Positions 51,401 through 53,718 of a stretch of 64,000 nucleotides of DNA are shown one piece after another (position 1 is the first letter of the stretch; each line of letters opens with the position of its first letter). The notes under the pieces were generated by a model, which was given only the letters and a program-made list of their open reading frames with translations, searched no databases and was not told where the DNA came from. The DNA is from Schistocerca nitens (Eukaryota > Arthropoda > Insecta > Orthoptera > Acrididae). The DNA lies in assembly GCF_023898315.1 (NCBI RefSeq), contig NC_064619.1, positions 477,317,376 through 477,381,375 on the forward strand, written 5' to 3'. The position numbers and the translations under genes are program-made.

Positions 51401-53718
51401 AAAGAAAGCAAAATGTTAGTAAAAGGTAACATCACCATAACACAAAATTGAGCCTTGATCTCTCAAAATAAGTAGTACACTAGGCAAGATTTTTATATTC
51501 AAAAGCAAAATGTATTCATAAATAATTCCAAATTCATGTAAATTGTAGTAACTGTTTTCACCCATTACTATGACAACCAAATAGAAAGTTTAATATCTGA
51601 CTGATGAGTATCATCATCCAGCACAACACTACCATGCTGCAGATAAAAGCTGAAAGGCAATGTCAAAGGCTCAAGTTGGCCATTTCTAACTAATATCTGC
51701 GCAGCTCTTTTCCTTCACCCCACACTATAAAATAAATCACTTACTGCAGGTGACTACTGTGAAAACAAATCACAAAAAATGCATAATAATGGCAGTAATT
51801 TAATGTCAATCACAGGTTCTCATAGAAATAGATGGCCAACCCAGTCACCAGATACAGCAACTTTTTATCCAACCAGTGAAATAACTTTGACCCATTATGT
51901 CTACAGAATGACCAATATTAACATTGCAAAAACAAAATGATGGAAGCATTTGCTGGAAAACAAAGGATACGACTGAAAATTTTGATAAAGGATCCTGGAC
52001 AAGAAACATGAAAATTAAAAATTGTATGCATTACTTATTACTGTAACTAGGTGTTTGCACATGCAAATTAATTGACACTACTGAATGAATGTCAAATATT
52101 CAATGGGAATAAAGAAACTGGTTGAGGGGTATAAATGACTTCTTATACAACCATTAACTGTACATTCACACTAATTATTTTCATCATTGAACTACACAGA
52201 TTATTAATTTCAAAGTTAACATCCCCACTTCAGAGCACACTGTAGGTAACTAACACATAGTTGAGACTGCAGTCTTTTCAACCTATTGTCTGTAGATCCT
52301 AAGTTGTACAACACTTTGGAAGTTACGTTTGTGCCTTCTAATTACATGTGCTGAATTACATGCTTCTTACGGCAAAAGAGCAGCCCTAATAATGTGGGCT
52401 TGTTACAGCTGCTGTGCACTTTTACTGCAACCAAACTTGTAAGGTGACTTTATATAATTTATCTCTTTGACAGTGCCTCAGTATTGGCACAGCTCTATAG
52501 ATGACTACTGTTTTTAATCATGTAACTTCAGTACCACCAGCAATCTTTTCACTTCAGCTGAAAGCTGACTAAAGTTATACCAGCTGTCAGGGCTCTTCAT
52601 TAGCTGTACAAAAATACAGCTTTGTAATCAAATTAAGCACTTTTCTTTACTTCCTGACAATTGGAGATCAAGACTATTAAATAAGATTACAGATGCCCTT
52701 AAAGTAAGTAACATCAGCTTAAGATTATGCTGAGTAGTATTTAATTGATTAATCACGCGTGTCAGTTAAATAGGCATTGTTTACTCTACTTGTCCCCTCC
52801 CTCTCTCACTTCATTATTCTAATCCCAATGGATGTATGCCACCTTAGTGAACATTACTACACACATTCAAAAGCAATATCTAATCAATGAAAGCAACATT
52901 TATTTTGCAACATACAGTATATAGAGAAAAAACTTTACTTACAATCCTAGTGGTGAGACTCCTTTTCTGAAAGGGTACTTGTCTCTTGCACGAGGAAGCA
53001 CAATAGGTGACAAAGATCTTTTCCGCCTTTCTCGTTCCCTTTCCCTCTCCTTTTCCCTCTCTCGTTCTCGTTCTCTCTCCCTTTCCTTCTCCTTTTCCTT
53101 TTCCCTTTCACGTTCACGTTCGCGGTCACGAGACCTGTCCCTCCTCCTATGGTGATCTCTGTCCTTGCTCCTCCTCCTTTCTTTCTCATGGCGATCTCGG
53201 TCCCTGCTGCGTCTCTTCTCATGGTCCCGGTGATGATCACGGTGGCGATCTCTAGACCGGCTCCGATGACGTCCTTTATCACGGGACCTACTGCGACTCC
53301 GATGTTTGCTTTTCCTGCATAATGTAAACATATTCTTTAGTGGCCTGAATGAACGTGTTCTCCAACACAACTAAACAAAGGGTGATGTGAAGAGTTCTAA
53401 CACACTAAAAGAGGTCTGTGAAAGCTGATCAGAAACCAAATTAAAGAAAGAAACTTCTTTTGAGATACCTCGCACTTAAAACTGCATCACATCCATACTC
53501 ACCAACAAAAATTATTAATTCACTGGAATGTACTGAACAGTATTCTATAACAAACAGAACAATAGTCATCACTTACTTTGGTGACATGTTACACCAGTAA
53601 AGAGTTAATGTAACACTAAATTTTCTGTAACATATATTACTAGACCTTACCCTGATGATCGATGACTGCTTGATGTGCCATTTTCCTTCACTGTTGTTTT
53701 GTTGCTCCCAGCGTCATC
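3619..53718 (-). CDS. RBM39: RBM39/CAPER RNA-binding splicing factor (nine exons, N-terminal exon missing)
   Basis: The coding exons are, in order, 53718-53651, 53314-52943, 49631-49514, 47672-47580, 47472-47203, 43599-43395, 43096-42961, 33192-33008 and 3731-3619. They total 1560 nt, which is 519 codons plus stop, with GT/AG borders and matching phases throughout. The product has an Arg/Ser-Arg/Glu-Arg/Asp rich N-terminal domain, RRM1 (TVFCMQL and KGIAYVEF), RRM2 (LYVGSL and KGYGFLTF) and a C-terminal UHM-like RRM3 (TQCFMLANMF, GNVYVKC). It ends about where human RBM39 (530 residues) ends. The family is nuclear, binds U2AF65-type ligand motifs and acts in 3' splice-site choice and as a transcription coactivator. 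The RRM2 helix ITEDMLRGIFEPFG, which in human RBM39 forms the aryl-sulfonamide degron surface, is conserved. The first listed exon starts in phase 0, so the missing exon (expected to carry a MADD...MLEAPY-like start) ends on a codon boundary. I did not find it up to 64000. Introns of 9.8 kb and 29.3 kb precede the last two exons and are packed with repeats. Confidence 0.95.
3950..4022. repeat. Microsatellite-associated dispersed repeat, copy 1
   Basis: The segment shares GTATGCTTGGGTCTACAAAT and a CCCCCCAAACA-like stretch with 47857-47915. In both places the shared block runs straight into a dinucleotide tract, CT/GT here and a short AC run there. Confidence 0.6.
4023..4087. repeat. (CT)n(GT)n compound microsatellite
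   Basis: About eleven CT units run directly into about twenty GT units. The Cys-Val and His-Thr repeat frames on both strands are artefacts of this tract. Confidence 0.95.
4760..6760 (-). mobile_element. Old LINE remnant, RT thumb plus RNase H (I/Jockey-like)
   Basis: Translation of the minus strand in shifting frames gives HSSGTTVILTWTPNHRSVLV followed by NELADKLAKEATTGEKLEI (about 5175-5040). This is the C-terminal block of a retroelement RNase H. Upstream are fragments such as CTAELVAISW (5330) and SCLKSLNLS (6110), typical of a Jockey/I-group RT connection. Downstream, 5026-4826 reads KIWDIHWQAAVTLNKLSAIK, like the post-RNase H tail of those elements. It has many stops and frame shifts and is clearly old and inactive. 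An LTR-element origin for the RNase H is less likely given the tail. Confidence 0.6.
6972..7071. repeat. (CA)n(GACA)n(GA)n compound microsatellite
   Basis: A CA run passes through GACA units into a GA run over about 100 bp. The flanking 6760-6970 and 7072-7330 hold nothing recognised. Confidence 0.95.
7335..7515 (-). mobile_element. Old tRNA-SINE copy (same family as 50600-50820)
   Basis: The plus strand shows the CCCTTTCAAAATGAACCATC ... ATCATGGAAAACTTAACTCA ... GTGGATGCAAGTCCAG ... GTGCTACCTCACTTGG order. This parallels the well-preserved copy at 50600-50820 with heavy divergence. Confidence 0.5.
7611..7656 (-). ncRNA. Hammerhead ribozyme-like motif
   Basis: On the minus strand GCCA is followed by CTGATGA, a GCCTT...AAGGC stem II (one extra T before it), GAAA, CATG, TA and TGGC. 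GCCA/TGGC can form stem I, and A-C...G-T a minimal stem III with cleavage expected after TA. All core hammerhead positions are present. The bulged base before stem II is the main weakness. Confidence 0.45.
8311..8360 (+). ncRNA. Hammerhead ribozyme-like motif, second copy
   Basis: CTGATGA (8318-8324), a GCCTTG...CAAGGC stem II and GAAA (8346-8349) lie in the same order as in the inverted copy at 7611-7656. The stem II pairing is one pair longer. The closing stem I (GCC/GGC) is shorter. Confidence 0.4.
8440..10205. other. RBM39 intron, nothing recognised
   Basis: AT-rich, with small open frames (8668-8892, 9228-9545) that have no family motif. The 8880-9220 stretch reads like degraded coding DNA but could not be assigned. 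Confidence 0.35.
10206..10324. repeat. Tandem duplication, two 59-bp units
   Basis: CAACCAGATCAAACTATAAG and the following 34 bases recur exactly 59 bp apart, starting at 10212 and 10271. The near-perfect identity suggests a recent duplication. Confidence 0.9.
10490..10801 (+). repeat. Dispersed repeat, copy A
   Basis: This block aligns in inverted orientation with 20075-20400. Shared landmarks are CCTTGTTTCTTT, CTCCATCATTG, CAGTCAGTCCATT, TGCCTAATACAAT, TTGCAGTGTTC, TCATTCTGACTGAGGA and AGTTATTTTATCCCCAC (or close variants). The family is unknown to me. Confidence 0.6.
10802..10985 (+). mobile_element. SINE 5' fragment (5S-tailed orthopteran family)
   Basis: The order GAAGACCATGCAATAATCAA, CCATGCCATCCTCAG, GGATGCAGAATGGAGGGGCA, TGGATCAACATACCACAC and CTACCTCTCAACTCA matches a SINE family I recall from locust genomes. 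Its other half resembles 5S rRNA; that half is absent here. The family assignment rests on memory. Confidence 0.45.
11925..13760 (-). pseudogene. Penelope-like reverse transcriptase (broken)
   Basis: Fragments occur in RT order on the minus strand: SFSPKPAFDHAALGKDLLSF (13140-13080), LKADDSNIILPADKRSTTLV (12830-12770), LLVTIDATCLCTNVPHVHGW (12380-12320), MAGGISMAPSYANLFMGHLE (12190-12120) and FRYIDGIFTPWTHGEADLL (12080-12020). The last holds the catalytic Y-x-D-D-type motif in altered form (YIDG). The MAPSYANLFMG and WTHG blocks are typical of Penelope-like RTs rather than LINE or LTR enzymes. The element is broken in several places. Confidence 0.75.
14280..14672 (+). pseudogene. Penelope-like GIY-YIG endonuclease region
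   Basis: The open stretch 14304-14672 reads VKTYTIKGRATCEMTCHIPQ, then LSIRMNGPWQRVYTGNSQYP and IRTIWILPPDTSFSELHRWE, ending SRHPPGLNLR. This is the C-terminal endonuclease half of the element type. The usual CEAFYVGMT-like GIY-YIG core appears to be disrupted. It continues the same plus-strand copy that begins at about 13890. Confidence 0.65.
15040..15085 (+). ncRNA. Degenerate hammerhead-like hairpin at the Penelope-like 3' end
   Basis: CTGAAG, a GAGCC...GGCTC stem with an ACT loop, and GAAAGC follow each other. The position and order equal those of the better-preserved motif at 45520-45570, but the CTGATGA core is altered. Confidence 0.35.
15380..17155 (+). pseudogene. Decayed transposase, third member of the 848-residue family
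   Basis: Pieces line up with the intact protein at 28874-31420. An N-terminal part reads VNLSEVLQKYLGPQ...HPLCRNC (15475-15565). A helix-turn-helix-like part reads KVQLLALTPGSYSKE...HKIKNEKGIWACPNP (15930-16080), against KVQILTLVPRSW...KLKNEQGVLAFPAN in the intact copy. A first catalytic block reads DTLVLYLDFVQNWFVAS (16735-16785), against ILMDFAENYSF. A last block reads HVKSACDGVGG (17005-17038), against HGKSPCDGIGG. Several frames and stops intervene and the middle catalytic block is poorly preserved. Terminal repeats were not found. The Penelope-like composite inserted just upstream (14-bp duplication ending 15134) may have split the left end. Confidence 0.65.
17168..17242. repeat. (CA)n microsatellite with G run
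   Basis: About 28 CA units are followed by AAAA and a G run. The tract lies just after the decayed transposase. Confidence 0.95.
17841..18756. mobile_element. tRNA-derived SINE composite: three direct units and one inverted unit
   Basis: Units of 301 bp begin at 17841, 18142 and 18443 (AGAATGAGATTTTCACTCTG). Each includes a tRNA-like segment on the minus strand. The third is cut at 18594 and joined to an inverted unit (18595-18756) in which the tRNA-like head reads on the plus strand: A box TAGCTCAGTTGG, B box GAGTTCGAGTC. The whole is flanked by TTCCCATTCT at 17831-17840 and 18757-18766, so it seems to have inserted as one block. The tRNA-like part folds with a GGTCC...TTCGAGT arm but has a G where U33 should be and a weak acceptor stem. 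It is therefore SINE, not a functional tRNA gene. Open frames on both strands here are not host genes. Confidence 0.85.
18800..19477. other. RBM39 intron, nothing recognised
   Basis: AT-rich DNA with an A run near 19049. No gene or repeat family was identified. Confidence 0.4.
19478..19774. repeat. 22-bp minisatellite, about 13.5 copies
   Basis: The unit AACACTGTTTTCTCTGTATAGT (22 bases) repeats without visible variation. Because three units make 66 bp with no stops on the minus strand, all three minus frames stay open (165, 119 and 122 codons). These are artefacts, not genes. Confidence 0.97.
20075..20400 (-). repeat. Dispersed repeat, copy B
   Basis: Inverted relative to 10490-10801 with the same series of landmarks (see copy A). 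A TA/GA microsatellite follows it at 20456-20540. Confidence 0.6.
20456..20540. repeat. (TA)n(GA)n microsatellite
   Basis: About 20 TA units are followed by about 22 GA units. Confidence 0.95.
20875..21560. other. GC-rich island of unknown nature
   Basis: Base composition is clearly richer in G and C than both flanks. Two minus-strand open frames (21204-20869, 111 codons; 21557-21204, 117 codons) have no recognisable domain. The block begins TGTTGAG and ends GTGTAACA, so an isolated terminal repeat of a retroelement is possible. I found no matching partner and no clear target duplication. Host exon or foreign insert cannot be told apart here. Confidence 0.3.
21561..22921. other. RBM39 intron, nothing recognised
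   Basis: AT-rich sequence with small open frames only. Minus-strand 21878-21687 (63 codons) has no identifiable motif. Confidence 0.4.
22922..23351. mobile_element. MITE with about 130-bp terminal inverted repeats
   Basis: The left arm runs AAGGGTGTTGTAGGGTAGGT ... GTGCTGAAAAATAATTGTT ... GCATTGAAGTTAGCCAATCA ... GGCTGTTGCATG (22922-23055). It is matched in inverted orientation by 23215-23351. The core has no coding capacity. The flanks give no clean target duplication, so the superfamily is open. Confidence 0.75.
23352..26985. other. RBM39 intron, nothing recognised
   Basis: It contains an A run of about 30 bp at 24176-24205. A weak minus-strand frame at 24505-24287 (72 codons, rich in Pro, Gly, Glu) has no identifiable family. 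No exon-like or repeat signal could be supported. Confidence 0.35.
26990..27210 (-). mobile_element. Old copy of the tRNA-SINE seen at 17841-18756
   Basis: CTGGCAGATTAAAACTGTAT, GGGACTCAAACCTGG, GGCACATGCTCCATCAAGTA and CTTCTGCCAGTAACTC occur in the same order as in the intact unit, with many substitutions. The tRNA-like part reads on the minus strand. Confidence 0.65.
27927..28615. repeat. Left terminal inverted repeat of the 4.3-kb transposon
   Basis: Matches 31565-32264 in inverted orientation from GGGTCATTCCA at the outer end to GCAACGC...ATTAAGTGCT at the inner end. Small indels occur, such as a tract near 28040-28110 that differs in length between the arms. Confidence 0.9.
28764..28863. 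repeat. Three imperfect 33-36 bp direct repeats inside the transposon
   Basis: CAGGTTCCCAAGCCTG, CAGGATCCCAAGCCTG and CAGGTTCCCAAGCCTG occur at nearly even spacing, each preceded by GGGTNTCTTTA-like sequence. They lie between the transposase stop and the left terminal repeat. A subterminal binding-site array is possible but unproven. Confidence 0.7.
28874..31420 (-). CDS. Transposase of the 4.3-kb element, 848 residues, intact
   Basis: A single open frame with visible domains in order. Residues 45-130: Cys/His-rich, probably zinc-binding (ICFHHE, KKCCNPFKKRNH, KLCPRC). Residues 246-300: helix-turn-helix-like, VQILTLVPRSWTIKDTTTAF then VSERMVKQARKLKNEQG. Residues 310-450: a Cys-rich stretch (CVCTIHQN, HRCENCPG). 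Residues 515-645: catalytic-looking core with ILMDFAENYSF (D519), YFSDGSAAQYKN (D602) and TSHGKSPCDGIGG (D643). Residues 755-815: a small beta-rich module, GQYVACIYEKKWWIGNIVEI ... CWIPEQLI, resembling an SH3/Tudor-type barrel. The three acidic residues are proposed as the DDD triad of an RNase H-fold transposase; this is inferred from conservation with two other copies in the window. The ATG at 31420 is the first in frame, 145 bp from the terminal repeat. Base use resembles the surroundings. It is not a host gene despite its length. Confidence 0.85.
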   Translation of the reverse strand: MSEVNEEEESLAPCSIGKDAAASKCHVIFYAKKTGFKAFSDFTECDQKLLVSRSEAKLDENSIICFHHEALFLHEYQAMQKKCCNPFKKRNHNVKAGLRLLDNETAAKLCLLKKKEVIDIKPGQKLCPRCMSALNQKLEDSSSLSTQSEQDFTTDETEPAINKSLSFIGASPLKRRQLSKRDKPSYAKRKILDAQSLIGNQIAAAVGINYDEQPSSSKSRPCSNCADLDNLIEELKEKCKVSNRRTKVQILTLVPRSWTIKDTTTAFNVSERMVKQARKLKNEQGVLAFPANRQGRKLSDEVVQKVHDFFQDDEFSRLCPGKKDCVPVRISGTKVYKQKRLLLCNLKEMYVSYQKQNGPEIGFSKFCELRPKWCVTVGSAGMHSVCVCTIHQNVKLMLTGASINEDYKEILSKAVCSLENKDCMLHRCENCPGPEGVEAVIATYFEDNDPEEPIEYKQWIHTDRDTLETKQLSTEEYVEDIAAKIWNLSCHHYIAKHQSQHLKALKTDLKEGEFIILMDFAENYSFIVQDAVQGFHWENSQATVHPFVVYYCENEEVQCVNLCVISDCLRHDTITVHVYIGKVINYLKMQFSKISHIHYFSDGSAAQYKNFKNFLNLCYHKEDFEITAEWNFFGTSHGKSPCDGIGGTTKRLAARASLQRPYENQILTPKDLFNFCNDNINGIKFFFISKEEVEEEKASQEERFLQGHTLAGTRENHHFLPIDMTTIQVSRVSNDATSFLAKISAAELVVQVMDLQPGQYVACIYEKKWWIGNIVEISVEQKDAFISFMHPHGPASSFYWPLRRDTCWIPEQLIIGVIPAPSVTSSGRQYSFPESILLQINDAFRMMK
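31565..32264. repeat. Right terminal inverted repeat of the 4.3-kb transposon
   Basis: Inverted partner of 27927-28615. The transposase start codon lies 145 bp inside its inner edge, so the promoter for the gene is probably in or next to this arm. Confidence 0.9.
32530..32655 (+). mobile_element. Old tRNA-SINE fragment
   Basis: CGAGTCATGGCTAGCTGGCT, GGTTTAAATCCCAGTCCATC and TTTAACCTGCCACAGAAGTT follow the order of the plus-oriented unit at 18645-18756 with strong divergence. Confidence 0.5.
33008..33192 (-). CDS. RBM39: RBM39 exon: RRM3 (UHM)
   Basis: This 185-nt exon encodes ETNPNWDIEIRDDVIEECNK, then HGGVLHVYVDKASLQGNVYV and AAVNSLHGRWFAG. It carries the acidic helix A (DDVIEECNKHG) and the R-W-F motif that U2AF-homology motifs use to bind Trp-containing ligands. 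The borders are CCTTTTCAG and GTAATG. It stands alone between introns of 9.8 and 29.3 kb. Confidence 0.95.
33193..33940. other. RBM39 intron, nothing recognised
   Basis: Ordinary AT-rich intron sequence. The open frames at 33462-33725 show no family features. Confidence 0.4.
34860..35225 (+). repeat. Dispersed repeat, copy 1 (partner at 44560-45055)
   Basis: Shares AAAATGCTGCT, TTTTCAACAGAACAATCACT, TTGAAAGCTTAAAT, a CAAACATTCCA-like stretch and a terminal GCCAAAAATAGATGCTA-like stretch with the second copy, in the same order and strand. It may be the right part of an element beginning near 33940 (GGACCG there, CGGTCC at 35218-35223), but that pairing is weak. Confidence 0.5.
35290..36950. 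mobile_element. Penelope-like foldback: two long inverted partial copies
   Basis: Bases 35330-36060 and 36190-36940 are inverted copies of each other with arms of roughly 750 bp and a short centre. Landmarks are CACCTCACTTCC, CACTGTGTATG, GTAGTGTTGCC, CACTCTAA(C/T)AATTTTCAT and GAGTGTTACTGTT. In the left arm the minus strand encodes KLCTLIYKHKSTHRIANIPK (36000-35940) and, further on, GVYQLR ... SVYLGMTGRNFKL (about 35870-35790), a GIY-YIG nuclease signature. The right arm lacks that core and contains a CAC microsatellite. Both copies are broken. Confidence 0.65.
36658..36696. repeat. (CAC)n microsatellite
   Basis: About thirteen CAC triplets. The poly-Trp/Val frames on the minus strand are artefacts. 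Confidence 0.95.
37770..40060 (+). pseudogene. Decayed transposase of the second long-TIR element
   Basis: Pieces recur in the order of the intact 848-residue protein. LCLVLHCDFAEKAVTLPQEV (39090-39150) parallels ILMDFAENYSF. IIICDGAPSHFKNHYQLFEM (39295-39357) parallels YFSDGSAAQYKN. YSATGHGKGPCDSVGG (39385-39435) parallels FFGTSHGKSPCDGIGG. GMFVAHVYDRHWWICTDYRP (39770-39830) parallels QYVACIYEKKWWIGN. The longest open piece is 38351-38689 (112 codons). Sequence differs enough from the intact copy to count as a separate subfamily rather than a degraded duplicate. Multiple stops and frame shifts make it inactive. Confidence 0.8.
40704..42206. mobile_element. 1.5-kb nonautonomous TA-inserting DNA element
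   Basis: Ends are CCGTATTTACTCGAATCTAA and the inverted TTCGATTCGAGTAAATATGG, each flanked by TA (40702-40703, 42207-42208). It sits inside the right terminus of the 36990-42246 element. The uninterrupted left terminus of that element shows that a single TA was the target. TA duplication fits the Tc1/mariner group. An internal inverted pair around 41520-41700 (AAGAATAATACGAATATAAA and its inverse) forms a large hairpin. No transposase is encoded. I recall close copies as abundant in Schistocerca genomes. Confidence 0.85.
42250..42960. other. RBM39 intron with microsatellites
   Basis: A (CAT)n/(CAC)n tract lies at 42778-42832 and (GGGA)n at 42867-42912. Otherwise plain intron adjoining the 42961 exon border. 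Confidence 0.9.
42961..43096 (-). CDS. RBM39: RBM39 exon: linker to RRM3
   Basis: This 136-nt exon encodes GTGMQIPQAAATALNLNSAG and ATQCFMLANMFDPST. The first is the Ala-rich linker and the second the RNP2 strand of the UHM-type RRM3. The borders are CTATGCAG and GTAAGTAT. A GGGA/CATC microsatellite cluster (42778-42912) lies immediately inside the following intron. Confidence 0.93.
43395..43599 (-). CDS. RBM39: RBM39 exon: RRM2 end and linker
   Basis: This 205-nt exon encodes FHNAEDAKKALEQLNGFELA, then GRPMKVGNVTERSD and the linker SILDSDELDRTGIDLGATGR. This is the very conserved RRM2 C-terminal half and the DSDELERTGIDLGTTGRLQLM-type linker of the family. The acceptor is TTATTTCAG; the donor GTACAA is a weaker match. 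Confidence 0.95.
43627..43690. repeat. (GA)n microsatellite with G run
   Basis: About 25 GA units end in a run of Gs, only 28 bp from the acceptor of the RBM39 exon 43395-43599. The polypyrimidine side faces that acceptor on the minus strand. Confidence 0.95.
43700..44555. other. RBM39 intron, nothing recognised
   Basis: A 121-codon minus-strand frame (44373-44008) has no recognisable domain and no splice context. No known repeat family was identified here. Confidence 0.35.
44560..45055 (+). repeat. Dispersed repeat, copy 2
   Basis: Carries AAAATGCTGCTCTTTTCCAA, CAGAGACAATCATTTTGGAA and CACCAAAAATGGATGCCACT in the order seen at 34860-35225. The 145-codon open frame 44381-44818 overlaps it and may be a relic of the repeat's own coding sequence. 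I do not recognise the product. Confidence 0.5.
45405..45775 (-). mobile_element. Penelope-like 3'-end fragment
   Basis: The plus strand carries AAACATTCCTCGTGGGAAAA, CAAACAAAAGCGCTGGCAGG, CATCAGGAAAGAGGGAAGGA and GAGCGGAAAGACTTACCTTA. This is the terminal module (with hammerhead-like hairpin) of a Penelope-like family I recall as very common in locust genomes. No coding part is left. Confidence 0.6.
45520..45570 (-). ncRNA. Hammerhead ribozyme-like motif
   Basis: On the minus strand CTGATGA (45561-45555) is followed after one base by GCAAC, a five-base loop, GTTGC and GAAA (45538-45535). TTC before the core and GAA-like sequence after it could make a short stem I. It has the same layout as the motif at 7611-7656, including the single extra base before stem II. 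Confidence 0.45.
46100..46760 (-). pseudogene. Tc1-like transposase remnant
   Basis: Minus-strand translation begins VNMDKCKDMSVCLIMFGCAD (46712-46655), like the MGKSKDLSEFD start of Tc1-type transposases. It continues in shifting frames to fragments such as HANGYCKPLFFKTTAAKFSG (about 46360-46300), where Tc1 proteins read LSARNRxxRLxFAxxH. Strongly degraded; terminal repeats were not found. Confidence 0.4.
47203..47472 (-). CDS. RBM39: RBM39 exon: RRM1 end and most of RRM2
   Basis: These 90 codons run from ALGLSGQKLLGIPIIVQHTQ through RLYVGSLHFNITEDMLRGIF to TGRSKGYGFLT. The exon ends RRM1 and carries RRM2 from RNP2 to within RNP1; the next exon supplies the final Phe. The borders are TCTCTCTAG and GTATGT, in phase 0. 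Only a 107-nt intron separates it from the preceding exon. Confidence 0.95.
47580..47672 (-). CDS. RBM39: RBM39 exon: RRM1 RNP1 strand
   Basis: These 31 codons encode VRDVRLITCNKTRRFKGIAY and VEFRDPESVPL, which include the RNP1 octamer KGIAYVEF. The borders are TTTCTAG and GTATGT, both in phase 0. The exon could in principle be skipped without a frameshift, but that would destroy RRM1. Confidence 0.93.
47857..47930. repeat. Microsatellite-associated dispersed repeat, copy 2
   Basis: Same orientation and core (GTATGCTTGGGTCTACAAAT) as 3950-4022, followed by a short CA run. It lies in the intron between RBM39 exons 47672 and 49514. Confidence 0.6.
47931..49513. other. RBM39 intron, nothing recognised
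   Basis: It holds an A run of about 38 bp (48402-48440) and a C run near 49078-49092. No gene or repeat family could be supported. Confidence 0.4.
49514..49631 (-). CDS. RBM39: RBM39 exon: start of RRM1
   Basis: This 118-nt exon encodes GATDDLAPEERDARTVFCMQ followed by LSQRIRARDLEEFFSSVGK. It contains the RRM1 RNP2 strand (TVFCMQL) and helix 1. The borders are TTAACAG and GTAAGAAT. The PEERDARTVFCMQL signature is close to diagnostic of the RBM39/RBM23 family. Confidence 0.95.
49696..49905 (-). mobile_element. tRNA-derived SINE
   Basis: ATGTTCAAATGGCTCTGAGC, CTTAACTGCTGAGGTCATCA, CTAAGGACATCACACACATC, GATTCGAACCTGCGACC and GCGCCTAGAACCACTCGGCC follow in order. The tRNA-like head (A box near 49880, B box at about 49828) reads on the minus strand. 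It is a common orthopteran SINE as I recall. A C run abuts the right end. Confidence 0.75.
50578..50819 (-). mobile_element. tRNA-derived SINE with target duplication
   Basis: Flanked by CAACACAAACATG (50565-50577) and CAACGCAAACATG (50820-50832), a 13-bp duplication with one mismatch. It begins with a G run. The minus strand carries ACCGAGCGAGGTGGCCCAGT, GTTAGCACACTGGACTCG and GACGGTTCAATCC, which are tRNA-like A- and B-box regions. It is well preserved and probably young. Confidence 0.85.
50833..52942. other. RBM39 intron, nothing recognised
   Basis: A-rich sequence with no convincing gene or repeat. Phrases such as CAAAAAGCCGAAAACATAAA recur loosely but without clear units. Confidence 0.4.
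52943..53314 (-). CDS. RBM39: RBM39 exon: RS domain
   Basis: This 372-nt exon begins after TTATGCAG and ends at GTAAGT. It encodes KSKHRSRSRSRDKGRHRSRS followed by long Arg-Asp-Arg-His and Arg-Glu-Arg-Glu runs, then RKRSLSPI and FRKGVSPLGL. RS/RE tracts serve nuclear-speckle localisation and protein contacts in this family. The purine-rich codons form a (CTCTTT)-like tract on the plus strand, so this exon may expand or contract by slippage. Long open frames on the opposite strand and in other phases are only a by-product of the repeat. Confidence 0.92.
53651..53718 (-). CDS. RBM39: RBM39 exon: linker before the RS domain
   Basis: This 68-nt exon lies between the acceptor TTTCCTAG and the donor GTAAGG. 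It encodes DDAGSNKTTVKENGTSSSHR and SS, and its last two bases complete a Gly codon with the next exon. It is a low-complexity acidic/Ser linker, as in other insect CAPER proteins. It starts in phase 0. Confidence 0.85.

Noticed and set aside
53007-53255. Plus-strand frame opposite the RS domain
   Set aside because: Shadow of the repetitive RS codons of the RBM39 exon.
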